Below are positions 8,205 through 15,823 of a DNA stretch of 36,800 bases, piece after piece. How positions within the stretch are numbered: position 1 is the first letter of the stretch; the number at the start of each line of letters is the position of its first letter. Location of the stretch: the NCBI GenBank assembly GCA_035570275.1, contig DATMNI010000010.1, positions 1 through 36,800 of the forward strand, read 5' to 3'. A program made the translations under genes and the position numbers. The notes beneath the pieces are model-generated. The model was not told the origin of the DNA. It searched no databases and saw only the letters and a list, made by a program, of their open reading frames with translations. Source of the stretch: DATMNI01 sp035570275. GTDB lineage: Bacteria > Acidobacteriota > Terriglobia > Bryobacterales > Bryobacteraceae.

Positions 8205-9176
8205 ATGAAAAAGACTATTTTGACTATTTGGATCGCCTGCGCCGCGATGGGATCGTCGACTGCCTTCGCGCAAATCAAGCAAACCAAGGAACAGATAACG
8301 TTTTATACGTCGGAATGGAAGGGCGACCGCTTCCCCGACGGGCGCCCGAAAGTAGCAGACAATCTACTCGAGCGCGCCTTGGATGTGTCGATCGAGGATG
8401 TGTGGGACTATCTGCGCGGCCAAGGCTACACCAGCCAGTTCGAAGGCGGGTGGCAGGCCCTCCACATCGAAAAGCCCTTTGCCGGCCGGGCGCTGACGGC
8501 GCAATTCATGCCGCGCCGGCCCGACATGGCTGCGGCCGTCGCTGCCGAGGGTAAAACGGAGGGACGCGTCAGCGGGACCAATAGCTGGGTGATCAATGAA
8601 CTGAAGATGGGGGACACGATGGTTGCCGACGGGTATGGGAAGGTCATTGAAGGCACACTCATCGGCTCCAACCTTGGAAGCGGCATCGCTGCCCACACCC
8701 ATTCGGGATTCATATTCGACGCCGGAATCAGAGATGCGGAGGAAAACCGCGGTATCGCCAATCTCAATGGGTTTTATCGCGGCTACGATCCATCGGCATG
8801 GGCGCAAATGCAACTGACGGGGATCAACGTTCCGGTCCGTATCGGACGGGCCGTGGTGTTGCCGGGGGACCTGGTCCTGGCCAAACAGGATGGGGTTATC
8901 TTCGTTCCGGCGACGCTGGCCGCGGCGGCGATCGGTAAGGCCGAGTTCACCAACTTGCAGGATGCTTTTAACTTTGAATTGAATAGTCAAGGCAAGAACG
9001 GTGCATCATTCGAAGGGGGCTGGACGGCAGAAAAATATGCCGCTCTGGGGAAGTGGGTGGAAGCTCATCCCGAGAAACTAAAGATGACGCGCGCTGAATT
9101 TGCCGCGCTGCTGGCGCAGGCGGGCAAGCCACGGGAAGCGCCTCCCGGGGGCAGGGGCGGCGGCTTACCCCGCTAG
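8205..9176 (+). CDS. Exported RraA-like protein (HMG/CHA aldolase family)
   Basis: The product is 323 residues, starting at the ATG at 8205 behind AAAGGGAG. A signal peptide (about 1-23, IACAAMGSSTAFA) precedes a domain of the RraA/4-hydroxy-4-methyl-2-oxoglutarate aldolase family. The likeness lies in DTMVADGYGKVIEGTLIGSN, AHTHSGFIFDAGIRDAEENR (the family's G-x-x-RD catalytic pair) and GDLVLAKQDGVIFVPA. Classical members are about 160-230 residues and cytoplasmic. This one has about 80 extra N-terminal residues including VADNLLERALDVSIEDVWDY, a C-terminal tail rich in Gly and Pro, and export. Members either cleave 2-keto acids to pyruvate or inhibit RNase E; here an enzymatic role fits the neighbouring HpcH/HpaI aldolase. 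Assignment to the family is good, the reaction is inferred. Confidence 0.82.
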   Translation: MKKTILTIWIACAAMGSSTAFAQIKQTKEQITFYTSEWKGDRFPDGRPKVADNLLERALDVSIEDVWDYLRGQGYTSQFEGGWQALHIEKPFAGRALTAQFMPRRPDMAAAVAAEGKTEGRVSGTNSWVINELKMGDTMVADGYGKVIEGTLIGSNLGSGIAAHTHSGFIFDAGIRDAEENRGIANLNGFYRGYDPSAWAQMQLTGINVPVRIGRAVVLPGDLVLAKQDGVIFVPATLAAAAIGKAEFTNLQDAFNFELNSQGKNGASFEGGWTAEKYAALGKWVEAHPEKLKMTRAEFAALLAQAGKPREAPPGGRGGGLPR

Positions 9177-9223
9177 CAACGGCCCTGCCCATATTGCGGT
9201 GCAATGTCGCGCCAAACGGATTC

Positions 9224-9261
9224 TCAAAGATGCTCACACAAATCAAAGATGCTCACACAAA
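9224..9261. repeat. Perfect 19-bp tandem duplication containing a start codon
   Basis: TCAAAGATGCTCACACAAA is repeated at 9224-9242 and 9243-9261. Because 19 is not a multiple of three, the ATG of the first copy (9230) is out of frame. The ATG of the second copy (9249) is the likely start of the amidohydrolase. Confidence 0.95.
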
Positions 9262-10571
9262 GAAGAAGTAAAGCTGCCTGTATTGTGGCGCTGTTGCTCG
9301 GCGCCTCCCTCCTTCGCGCCGAAGTCAAGGTCCTGAAAAACTTTACCCTGATCGATGGCTCCGGCCTCAAGCCTCTCGCCGGCGCCGCCATGATTGTCGA
9401 CGCCGGCCGTATCGTCTGGGTGGGCCCGGCGACGCAACTCCAGGTTCCGGCCGGAGCTCAAATGGTCGACCTGACCGGCAAGTATGTCATGCCCGGGATC
9501 ATCAACCTGCACGGGCACTTGGGCAACACCGTCGACATGACGCAGGATGCCAAGTTCTTCACGCGGGAAAACGTCGAAAAGAACCTGGCGACCTATGCGT
9601 CTTACGGCGTTACAGCCATGCTGAGCATGGGCACCGACCAGGACCAGATCTTCCAGATCCGCGATCAGCAGCGCGCCGGAAGACCGTCGATGACGCGGGT
9701 CTTCACGGCCGGCCAGGGTTTCATCTTCAAGGGCGGCTACGGCGGCATCGCGGGAGTGAACCAGGGAGTGTCCACTGCCGGTGAAGTGGAATCGGCGGTG
9801 GCGGCGCAGGCGCGGAAGAATGTGGACATCATCAAGCTCTGGATGGACGATGAATTGGGCAAGCTTCCGAAGATGCCCTATCCGATCGCCAAGGCCATTA
9901 TCGATGGCGCGCATCAGCACCACCTGCGCGTGACGGCCCACGTTTTTTATCTGCAGGACGCCAGGCAGTTGACGGATTACGGCGTCGACAGTCTGGCCCA
10001 CAGTGTGCGCGACAAGCCGGGCGACCGGGCGCTGATCGAGAGCATGAAGGCGCACGGTACCTGGCAGATGGCGGCGACGCTGTCGCGCGAGGCGTCCATG
10101 TTCGTCTACGCCGGCAACCCCGCATTCATCAGCGACCCCTTTTTCACGCGCGGCGTCTCCCCGGCGGCCCTCAAGAGGCTTCACAGTCCGGCGTATCAGA
10201 AGACGATTTCATCAGGCGACCATTTCAAGGAATACCCGAGCTTTCTGGAGACCGCCAAGAAGAATCTCAAGACCCTGGTCGATGGGGGCGTGAAGTACGG
10301 TTTCGGCACGGACACAGGACCTCCTGGCCGCTTCCCAGGCTATTTCGAGCACTGGGAAATGGAGCTAATGGTGGAGGCCGGATTGACACCGATGCAGGTT
10401 CTCACCGCGGCCACCCGGAACGCGGCGGAGTTTCTGGGGGCGAAGGACCTCGGCACGCTGGAGCGCTCCAAATGGGCCGACCTGATCGTGCTCGACCGGA
10501 ACCCGCTCGACGACATCAAGAACACCCGAACGATTAACGCAGTCTATATCGCCGGCAACCGGGTGCGATAG
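9249..10571 (+). CDS. Exported amidohydrolase family protein
   Basis: The product is 440 residues if the ATG at 9249, inside the second duplicated unit, is used; an ATG at 9204 is also in frame but would put 15 charged residues before the signal peptide (about 1-24, CIVALLLGASLLRA). The mature protein is a metal-dependent amidohydrolase. It has VMPGIINLHGHLG (metal-binding His88 and His90), DIIKLWMDD (possible bridging Lys), VTAHVFY, DSLAHSV (later His ligands), GFGTDTG (catalytic Asp), and the C-terminal WADLIVLDRNPLDDIKNT that closes the small beta domain. Members hydrolyse amides, imides, lactams or dipeptides; acidobacterial relatives are often annotated as imidazolonepropionase-like. It ends the run of exported enzymes begun at 2693. 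Confidence 0.88.
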   Translation: MLTQRRSKAACIVALLLGASLLRAEVKVLKNFTLIDGSGLKPLAGAAMIVDAGRIVWVGPATQLQVPAGAQMVDLTGKYVMPGIINLHGHLGNTVDMTQDAKFFTRENVEKNLATYASYGVTAMLSMGTDQDQIFQIRDQQRAGRPSMTRVFTAGQGFIFKGGYGGIAGVNQGVSTAGEVESAVAAQARKNVDIIKLWMDDELGKLPKMPYPIAKAIIDGAHQHHLRVTAHVFYLQDARQLTDYGVDSLAHSVRDKPGDRALIESMKAHGTWQMAATLSREASMFVYAGNPAFISDPFFTRGVSPAALKRLHSPAYQKTISSGDHFKEYPSFLETAKKNLKTLVDGGVKYGFGTDTGPPGRFPGYFEHWEMELMVEAGLTPMQVLTAATRNAAEFLGAKDLGTLERSKWADLIVLDRNPLDDIKNTRTINAVYIAGNRVR

Positions 10572-11453
10572 CGCGCCGGGCACGCGGTACCGCAGTGCGG
10601 ACGGAGCGTTGACGGCCATACGTCACGCCAGGGTCTCCGGGCGACGTTTTTGGGCACGTCCGCGAGTCTCCATTCGTACTCATAGAATACGCGCGCAATG
10701 CGCTGGGATTCGGCCAGGCCGATCATCAGAAGAGCCACCAGCAGGCGGCGATGCCGCTGACTTCCCCGCTTGGTTGCACCAATGGCCAGCGTGAAGGCGC
10801 ATGGTCTGACGATGAGAACCTCCCGCCTGGGAACTTGACGGCCGCCCGTTCGTCGCGGGTTGCAGACCACGGCCAGCTCAGCTCGGCTAAGGCTAACGCG
10901 GAGTCAAACACGAAGGTGAACAATTTCCGTCTGGCGTAAGCGGAATCGGCTTGGAGCCTGGGATTCCAAAAGGCAAGATTTCACGCAAAGCCGCCAAGCC
11001 GCAAAGTAGACTGCTCGGCGAGTCCGTTAGCGAGGCGCGTGATGCCGTCTTTGATGAAGGCCGCTTTGAACCTATCTGTAAGCCCAACCGTGTGTTGGCT
11101 AACCCCAGATGGGCGTCCTGCCCGAAATCCCACTTCAATGTGGACGCGGTGATACAACAGGGGAACCAGGTGCTGGTGCATCGTGAGCAACCTGGGGTGT
11201 TCCAGTTAGTATGCCAGACCAATTCAAAGACCGACTCCAGCATACCCGGCCCCCCGAGTGGTATGGACTCGGTAGGCTGCATCAAACAATCTGTTTCGCC
11301 AGTGGATTCCCAGTCACGTTGACTTCGATTATCCACTTCTTCCTTTGCGGTTTCTTTGCGGCTTCGCGGCTTTGCGTGAAATCCTGTTTCTCGTGTGCGC
11401 TTGGCTCAAATGTCCAACTTATTACCTAACTTCCCCTAAGCTGGCGGGTAGCC
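10572..11453. other. Long intergenic region without supported gene
   Basis: About 880 bases lie between the amidohydrolase and the Gfo/Idh/MocA gene. Open frames up to 147 codons exist on both strands, but none has a recognisable domain or a ribosome site, and they overlap one another. The main structure is the inverted repeat pair at 10975-11006 and 11354-11385, enclosing about 350 bases. I recognise no transposase inside it. Confidence 0.45.
10975..11385. repeat. Inverted repeat pair (CGCAAAG family) enclosing 347 bases
   Basis: The left arm, 10975-11006, begins AAGATTTCACGCAAAGCCGC. The right arm, 11354-11385, is its reverse complement with 30 of 32 bases matching and ends GCTTTGCGTGAAATCCT. 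The same arm sequence occurs again as a compact hairpin at 25966-26069. The interior encodes nothing recognisable, so this may be a non-autonomous MITE-like element or two independent repeats. Confidence 0.75.
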
Positions 11454-12614
11454 TTAGGCCGGTTGAAATGGCGGCACGTCTACCCAGGCGCGCGCCCGGT
11501 GGCTATCCAGTTCGGCCTGCAGAATCGTGAGTTGCCGCAAACCGTCGACGAACTGCGGGTACTCGATTTCGGCGGCCGGATCTTCGATCGACTGGTAGAA
11601 CCGGCGGAAAATCTGCTTAAACGTGTCGTCGTAGCCCTCGCTGTGGCCGCCCGGCAGGTCGGCGTATGACTTGGCCTTGGCCTTCAACAGCGATGGGTCC
11701 TTGATGATGATCTGGTTGTTGGTGTTGCGGTTGCCAATCCACAACTCGTCCGGCCGTTCCTGATTCCACGCCACGCCGCACCTGGTACCGTAGATTTCGA
11801 CGCTCAGCCGGTTCTTGCAGCCCGCAGACACCTGGCTGGCGGTGAAGGAACCGCGCGTGCGGTCGCCCATGTGGAAGACCACCGCGCCGAAATCTTCGGT
11901 ATCGATGGCGGTCTCGACGTAATCGTCCGGACTCAGCGTCTTGCCCGCGAAGGTCTCAATCGGCCCCTTCGGCTGCTTGCGGGTCTTGTGGAAGGTCTGG
12001 AGATCGGCGCACACCGAGGTGATACGCTTTCCAGTGACATGTTCCGCCATGTCGCAAAAATGCGAGCCGATGTCGGCCAGGGTGCGCGACGGGCCGTTGT
12101 ACTTGGAATCCAGGCGCCAGTTCCAATCGGTATCGTAGAGCAGCCAGTCTTGCGAATAGGTGCCCTGAACCACCAGAAGCTCGCCCAGGTCGCCGTCTTC
12201 CACCATGCGGCGCATGTGTTGCACCAACGGGTAGAACCGCAGGTTGTGAGAGGTGCAGTTGCGCCGTTTCGTCTCTTTGGCGATCCGCACGAGTTCGAGG
12301 CCTTCGGCCATTGAGGTGGCCAGCGGCTTCTCGCAGATCACGTGCTTGCCCGCCAGCAGCGCGTCCTTGGCGATGGGAAAGTGGTACGCGTTGGGGGTGC
12401 AGACGTGGACGGCGTCCACCGCCGGGTCTTCCAGGATGCGGCGGTAATCCGGGTCGGTTTTCTCCGCGCCGAATTCGGCCGCCAGTTGATTGGCCTTCTC
12501 GATTTGCGGTTCGCCGATGGCGTAGAGCTGAACGTAGCCCAAACGGCGGATAGCTTCCAGATGGACGCGGCCGACGAAGCCGGTGCCGAATAGTGCAGTC
12601 TTGAGTTTTTGCAT
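11454..12614 (-). CDS. Gfo/Idh/MocA family oxidoreductase
   Basis: This 386-residue cytoplasmic NAD(P)-dependent sugar or inositol dehydrogenase-like protein shows an N-terminal Rossmann fold with ALFGTGFVGRVH (about 7-18), then AVHVCTPNAYHFPIAKDAL and the family's hallmark GKHVICEKPLA (Lys near 95). The C-terminal alpha/beta domain contains TLADIGSHFCDMAEHV, with the conserved Asp/His pair used in catalysis, and ends with a long region rich in Asp and Tyr. Length is typical. It stands alone, transcribed against the genes on either side. Acidobacteria carry many of these enzymes for sugar and polyol oxidation; the substrate cannot be told. Confidence 0.92.
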   Translation of the reverse strand: MQKLKTALFGTGFVGRVHLEAIRRLGYVQLYAIGEPQIEKANQLAAEFGAEKTDPDYRRILEDPAVDAVHVCTPNAYHFPIAKDALLAGKHVICEKPLATSMAEGLELVRIAKETKRRNCTSHNLRFYPLVQHMRRMVEDGDLGELLVVQGTYSQDWLLYDTDWNWRLDSKYNGPSRTLADIGSHFCDMAEHVTGKRITSVCADLQTFHKTRKQPKGPIETFAGKTLSPDDYVETAIDTEDFGAVVFHMGDRTRGSFTASQVSAGCKNRLSVEIYGTRCGVAWNQERPDELWIGNRNTNNQIIIKDPSLLKAKAKSYADLPGGHSEGYDDTFKQIFRRFYQSIEDPAAEIEYPQFVDGLRQLTILQAELDSHRARAWVDVPPFQPA

Positions 12615-12688
12615 GGTGGATTCTCTAGAATACGCCCGCCAGAAGTTCTTGCGCCCAGGCTGGGCGTCGGTGCGGGGTTTCAGACTTC

Positions 12689-12716
12689 TGACTTCTGTCT
12701 CCTGACTTCTGTCTCC
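12689..12716. repeat. 14-bp tandem repeat
   Basis: TGACTTCTGTCTCC occurs twice in a row (12689-12702 and 12703-12716) in the gap between two divergent genes. It belongs to the same GACTTC/CAGGAGTC type of low-complexity repeat seen at 32274-32301 on the other strand. Confidence 0.8.
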
Positions 12717-12780
12717 TTATGGTTTTAGTTCTGAAACGTATAATCTATCGCAAAAGCTGTTAGATTGGTATCCAATCGTC

Positions 12781-13068
12781 ATGGTGGTCAGGATTCGGTT
12801 CGGCAACGGCCCCAAGGTCAGCAGAAGGCGCGGAAAAAACCAGCGGATGGCGTTGGCAGCGGCCGCGCTGCTCACCCCGGCGGCGCTGAGCGCTTGCGTG
12901 CTGGCTTTGTGGCGCATCGCCGCGGACTTGAACTGGACCAACAGCTTCGCCATTCCTTCCGGCATCTTTTCCCACTGGCAGTTTTGGCTCGGCGCAGCCG
13001 TGGCGTTGCAATTGTGCTCCCGCTCGCTGAACCGGTACGGCAAGGGTGGAGATCAGCCCGCGTCCTGA
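12781..13068 (+). CDS. Small two-helix membrane protein, unknown function
   Basis: A 95-residue frame starts at the ATG at 12781. Basic N-terminal residues (RIRFGNGPKVSRRRGKNQR) are followed by two hydrophobic segments, about 24-44 (LAAAALLTPAALSACVLAL) and about 63-80 (SHWQFWLGAAVALQLC), and a short polar tail. By the positive-inside rule both ends should lie in the cytoplasm. Codon third positions are strongly G/C, as in neighbouring genes, which supports real coding, although no clear ribosome site is visible. It lies just upstream of the rhomboid protease on the same strand and may be co-transcribed with it. I do not recognise the family. Confidence 0.6.
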   Translation: MVVRIRFGNGPKVSRRRGKNQRMALAAAALLTPAALSACVLALWRIAADLNWTNSFAIPSGIFSHWQFWLGAAVALQLCSRSLNRYGKGGDQPAS

Positions 13069-13111
13069 ACCCGAAAAGCGTTCTGATATTCTAAATTTAG
13101 AGATCCCGCCA

Positions 13112-13855
13112 ATGCCAGACCGCCAGAATACGATGGGCAGGAGTTACGTATACGGCTACCTCCCCCCCGGAGTCAAATGGCTCCTGATCAGCAATTCCGC
13201 AATCTTCGTGATTTATTGGATCGGCGGCCAGACGCTGCAGCGGCACGTCATCACGCTGTTCGCACTCATCCCCGCGGCAGTGGTGCAGAACTTTTACATT
13301 TGGCAACTCTTCACCTACCTGTTCCTGCACGGGGGCGTCGGCCACATCGTGCTGAATATGCTGGCGCTGTACTTTTTCGGCTCGCCTCTGGAGTTGGACT
13401 GGGGCACGCGTCGGTTCCTGAAATTCTATTTTTATTGCGGCATTGCCGCGGGCGTTTGCGTGCTGTTGGCGGGCCTGGTGTTGGGAGGCGGCTACACCCC
13501 CACGCTGGGCGCTTCGGGAGCGATTCTCGGGCTGCTGGTGGCATTCGGGGTGCTTTACCCGAACCAAACCGTTCTGCTCATGTTCATGATTCCCATGAAG
13601 GCCAAGCACCTGGTGATGCTATACGCCGCCATTGAGTTGCTGTCCCTGTGGGGGCCGGACACGGGCGTCAGCACCATGGCCCATTTGGGGGGGATGGCCT
13701 TCGGCTTCCTGTACCTGAAGGTCAAGATCCCGAGCGTCGGCGGGCCTATGCCGGACTGGCGCGGGCGCTACCGGCAGTGGAAGATGCAGCGCGCCAAGAA
13801 AAAGTTCCAGGTCTATATGAAGAAGCACGGCCGCGGCGGACCGTTCGTGAACTAA
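13112..13855 (+). CDS. Rhomboid family intramembrane serine protease
   Basis: A 247-residue inner-membrane protease. The ATG at 13112 gives a natural N-terminus; an in-frame GTG at 13046 would overlap the preceding gene. About six hydrophobic segments begin at residue 21 (VKWLLISNSAIFVIYWIGG). The rhomboid signatures are present: FLHGGVGHIVLNMLAL (about 72-87, with the H..GH..N pattern), catalytic serine in GASG (Ser135) and catalytic histidine in HLGG (His191). The C-terminus is basic (RYRQWKMQRAKKKFQVYMKK). It cleaves membrane protein substrates within the bilayer; which ones is unknown. Length and layout fit the basic six-helix bacterial type. Confidence 0.92.
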   Translation: MPDRQNTMGRSYVYGYLPPGVKWLLISNSAIFVIYWIGGQTLQRHVITLFALIPAAVVQNFYIWQLFTYLFLHGGVGHIVLNMLALYFFGSPLELDWGTRRFLKFYFYCGIAAGVCVLLAGLVLGGGYTPTLGASGAILGLLVAFGVLYPNQTVLLMFMIPMKAKHLVMLYAAIELLSLWGPDTGVSTMAHLGGMAFGFLYLKVKIPSVGGPMPDWRGRYRQWKMQRAKKKFQVYMKKHGRGGPFVN

Positions 13856-13857
13856 AA

Positions 13858-13949
13858 GCTATCAGCTATCAGCTTTCAGCCATCAGCTTGAACCCAGCGT
13901 ACACGCCGGGGGCGCGATGTTTTAGCTGAAAGCTGATGGCTGACAGCTT
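13858..13949. repeat. AGCTATC/AGCTTTC repeat forming a long hairpin
   Basis: After the rhomboid stop, short units AGCTATC and AGCTTTCAGC run in tandem. AGCTTTCAGCCATCAGCTT (13871-13889) pairs with AAGCTGATGGCTGACAGCT (13930-13948) with one mismatch. It separates two plus-strand genes and may terminate or process the transcript. Confidence 0.75.
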
Positions 13950-14026
13950 CCCCGCTTCCCCGCTTCCGCCGCAACCCTCGCCCCACCACATGCGTCCTCT
14001 GATATAGTTACACCAGAAGTATGCTT

Positions 14027-15160
14027 ATGCGACCTTCTATCACGCTGTCCGTGTTTGTTGCCGCGCTCCTCGGGCCGGCAGGATTGTTGACCGGTCAGGA
14101 GGGGCCCGTGAAGGACCCCGGCGCCACGGTCGCACGGCCCAAAAGACCGGCGGACGCCAAGGGCCCGGATGCCGAACTTCCCAAGATTCCCTCGCGGCTC
14201 AAGAAAGACCCCGCGAAGGAAACCGGAGACCTGGCCACTTTCAAGAGCGACGTCGATGTGGTCACGCTGGATGCGGCCGTGGTGGACAATAAGGGCCACT
14301 TCATCCCCGGCATTCCCCCGGGCAACTTCCGCGTGGTGGAAGACAACGTGCCCCAACAGATCACCAGTGTCACGATAGGTGAAGCACCCCTCACCATCGC
14401 CATGGTGATCGAGTTCAGCAACCTGTTCCAGCAGTACTGGGGTCCCGGCTGGTACCAGACACTCCAACTGGCATGGGGATTTGCCGAGAGCCTCAAGCCG
14501 GAGGACTACGTGGCGGTGGTGGCCTATGACATCCGGCCCGAGATCCTGACGGACTTCACCACCGACAAAGCCAAAGTCCACGAGGGCCTGCAGCGGCTGC
14601 AGATCGCGGCCTTCCGCGAAGCCAACCTCTTCGACGCCGTTACCGACACGGCCGAACGCATGTCCGCCATCGAAGGGCGCAAGGCCATCCTGCTGATCTC
14701 TTCCGGCATCGACACGTTCAGCAAGATCACCTTCGATCAGACCCGCAAGAAGCTGCAGGAGGCCGGCGTGCCCGTCTACGGCATCGGCCTGCTGCAAACC
14801 CTGCGCGAACTGATGGATGCCCGCGGCGGAATGGGGGCAATCCAACGCATGGATTTCCTCCAGGCCGACAATGAGATGAGGACGTTCGCCAAGGAAACCG
14901 GCGGCGCGGCCTTCTTCCCGCGGTTTCAGGGCGAATTTCCAAGCATTTTTCAGGCCGTCCACCAGGCCTTGCGTAACCAGTACGTCATCACCTATTCGTC
15001 AAGCAACAAGAAGCACGATGGAGCGTTCCGCAAACTCAAGATTGAGTTGGTCAACCCCGCCACCAACGAACCGCTTCCGGTCAAGGACGAAAAGGGCAAG
15101 CCCATCAAGTACCAGATTGTGGCCAAGGCCGGATACAAGGCCCCGCGCGAAGTGGAGTAG
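14027..15160 (+). CDS. VWFA-related acidobacterial domain protein (TIGR03436 type)
   Basis: The product is 377 residues if the ATG at 14027 is used (AGAAG 7 bases upstream; an ATG at 14021 also fits). A signal peptide (about 1-23) precedes a Lys/Pro-rich linker and then the arrangement typical of the acidobacterial VWFA-related family: DVDVVTLDAAVVDNKGHFIP, GNFRVVEDNVPQQITSV, a von Willebrand A fold with LTIAMVIEFSNL, EDYVAVVAYD, GRKAILLISSGID, and the ending RNQYVITYSSSNKKHDGAFR, KLKIEL. The first MIDAS strand normally reads D-x-S-x-S, but here it is E-F-S-N, so metal binding is doubtful. It is presumably exported to the periplasm or surface for protein contacts; the function of this lineage-specific family is unknown. 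Confidence 0.88.
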   Translation: MRPSITLSVFVAALLGPAGLLTGQEGPVKDPGATVARPKRPADAKGPDAELPKIPSRLKKDPAKETGDLATFKSDVDVVTLDAAVVDNKGHFIPGIPPGNFRVVEDNVPQQITSVTIGEAPLTIAMVIEFSNLFQQYWGPGWYQTLQLAWGFAESLKPEDYVAVVAYDIRPEILTDFTTDKAKVHEGLQRLQIAAFREANLFDAVTDTAERMSAIEGRKAILLISSGIDTFSKITFDQTRKKLQEAGVPVYGIGLLQTLRELMDARGGMGAIQRMDFLQADNEMRTFAKETGGAAFFPRFQGEFPSIFQAVHQALRNQYVITYSSSNKKHDGAFRKLKIELVNPATNEPLPVKDEKGKPIKYQIVAKAGYKAPREVE

Positions 15161-15270
15161 CCCGAGCCGGGTAGTGCAAGACGCGCCCGCGCAAACAGGG
15201 GCCGTCGAGATTGTGCTTGGAGATTTGTCAAGGACTCAATCTGGCGAGTTTCCAGCATGATGCAAATACG

Positions 15271-15300
15271 TTGACAGAGCCATTACGCCTCTGTTACGCT
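15271..15300 (+). promoter_or_regulatory. Putative sigma-70 promoter of the response regulator gene
   Basis: A perfect TTGACA (15271-15276) is followed after 18 bases by TACGCT (15295-15300). Transcription would begin near 15307, only about 9 bases before the ATG at 15316. That fits the lack of a ribosome site and suggests a leaderless or nearly leaderless mRNA. Confidence 0.5.
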
Positions 15301-15315
15301 ACCATCCGTTTCAAC

Positions 15316-15759
15316 ATGAGCACGCTTCCCGCTTCCACCCCGAATATCCTCCTTGTAGATGACAGTCGAGACGGCCTCCTGGTCAGGCGTGCGTTGCTCG
15401 AAGAGCTTGGATACAGCGTCCAAATCGCCATTAATGGTGAAGAGGGCCTCAAACTCTTCGAGAGTTCCAACTTTGACGTGGTGGTCACGGACTACCGCAT
15501 GCCGCGGATGGACGGACGGCAATTGATCGAGCGCATTCGCCAATTAGATCCCAACGCGCGCGTGATCATGCTCTCGGGGTTCGTCGAACCGTTAGGCCTC
15601 ACCGAACAGAATACCGGCGCCAATGCGGTGATCGCCAAAACCTCGAACGAGGCGGCGCACCTGGTGCGGTCGGTCAAACGGCTGGTGAACCGCGGAGCGC
15701 GCAAGCCTCCGGCATCGCAGAACAACCCGTCACCGCGAGTGCGCGCCGCTAACGGCTAA
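15316..15759 (+). CDS. Single-domain response regulator (CheY-like receiver)
   Basis: The product is 147 residues from the ATG at 15316. One receiver domain fills the protein: NILLVDDSRDG (acidic pair), DVVVTDYRMPRMDG (phosphorylated Asp), ARVIMLSGF (switch Ser) and NAVIAKTS (Lys). A basic, proline-rich tail of about 25 residues follows and no output domain is present. It must act by protein contact, as a phosphate shuttle or as an effector of a kinase encoded elsewhere; no kinase gene is near. The upstream promoter-like sites and absence of a Shine-Dalgarno sequence support this start over an in-frame one at 15211. Confidence 0.88.
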   Translation: MSTLPASTPNILLVDDSRDGLLVRRALLEELGYSVQIAINGEEGLKLFESSNFDVVVTDYRMPRMDGRQLIERIRQLDPNARVIMLSGFVEPLGLTEQNTGANAVIAKTSNEAAHLVRSVKRLVNRGARKPPASQNNPSPRVRAANG

Positions 15760-15823
15760 CTGGTAGTAGCACAGCCAGGAACTATGCTGCGTGGCTGTCC
15801 TGCAAATCTGGGACACTGAGAAT

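Noticed and set aside
10975..11385. Insertion sequence bounded by the inverted repeats
   Set aside because: No transposase motif could be found on either strand in the interior, so only a repeat pair is reported.
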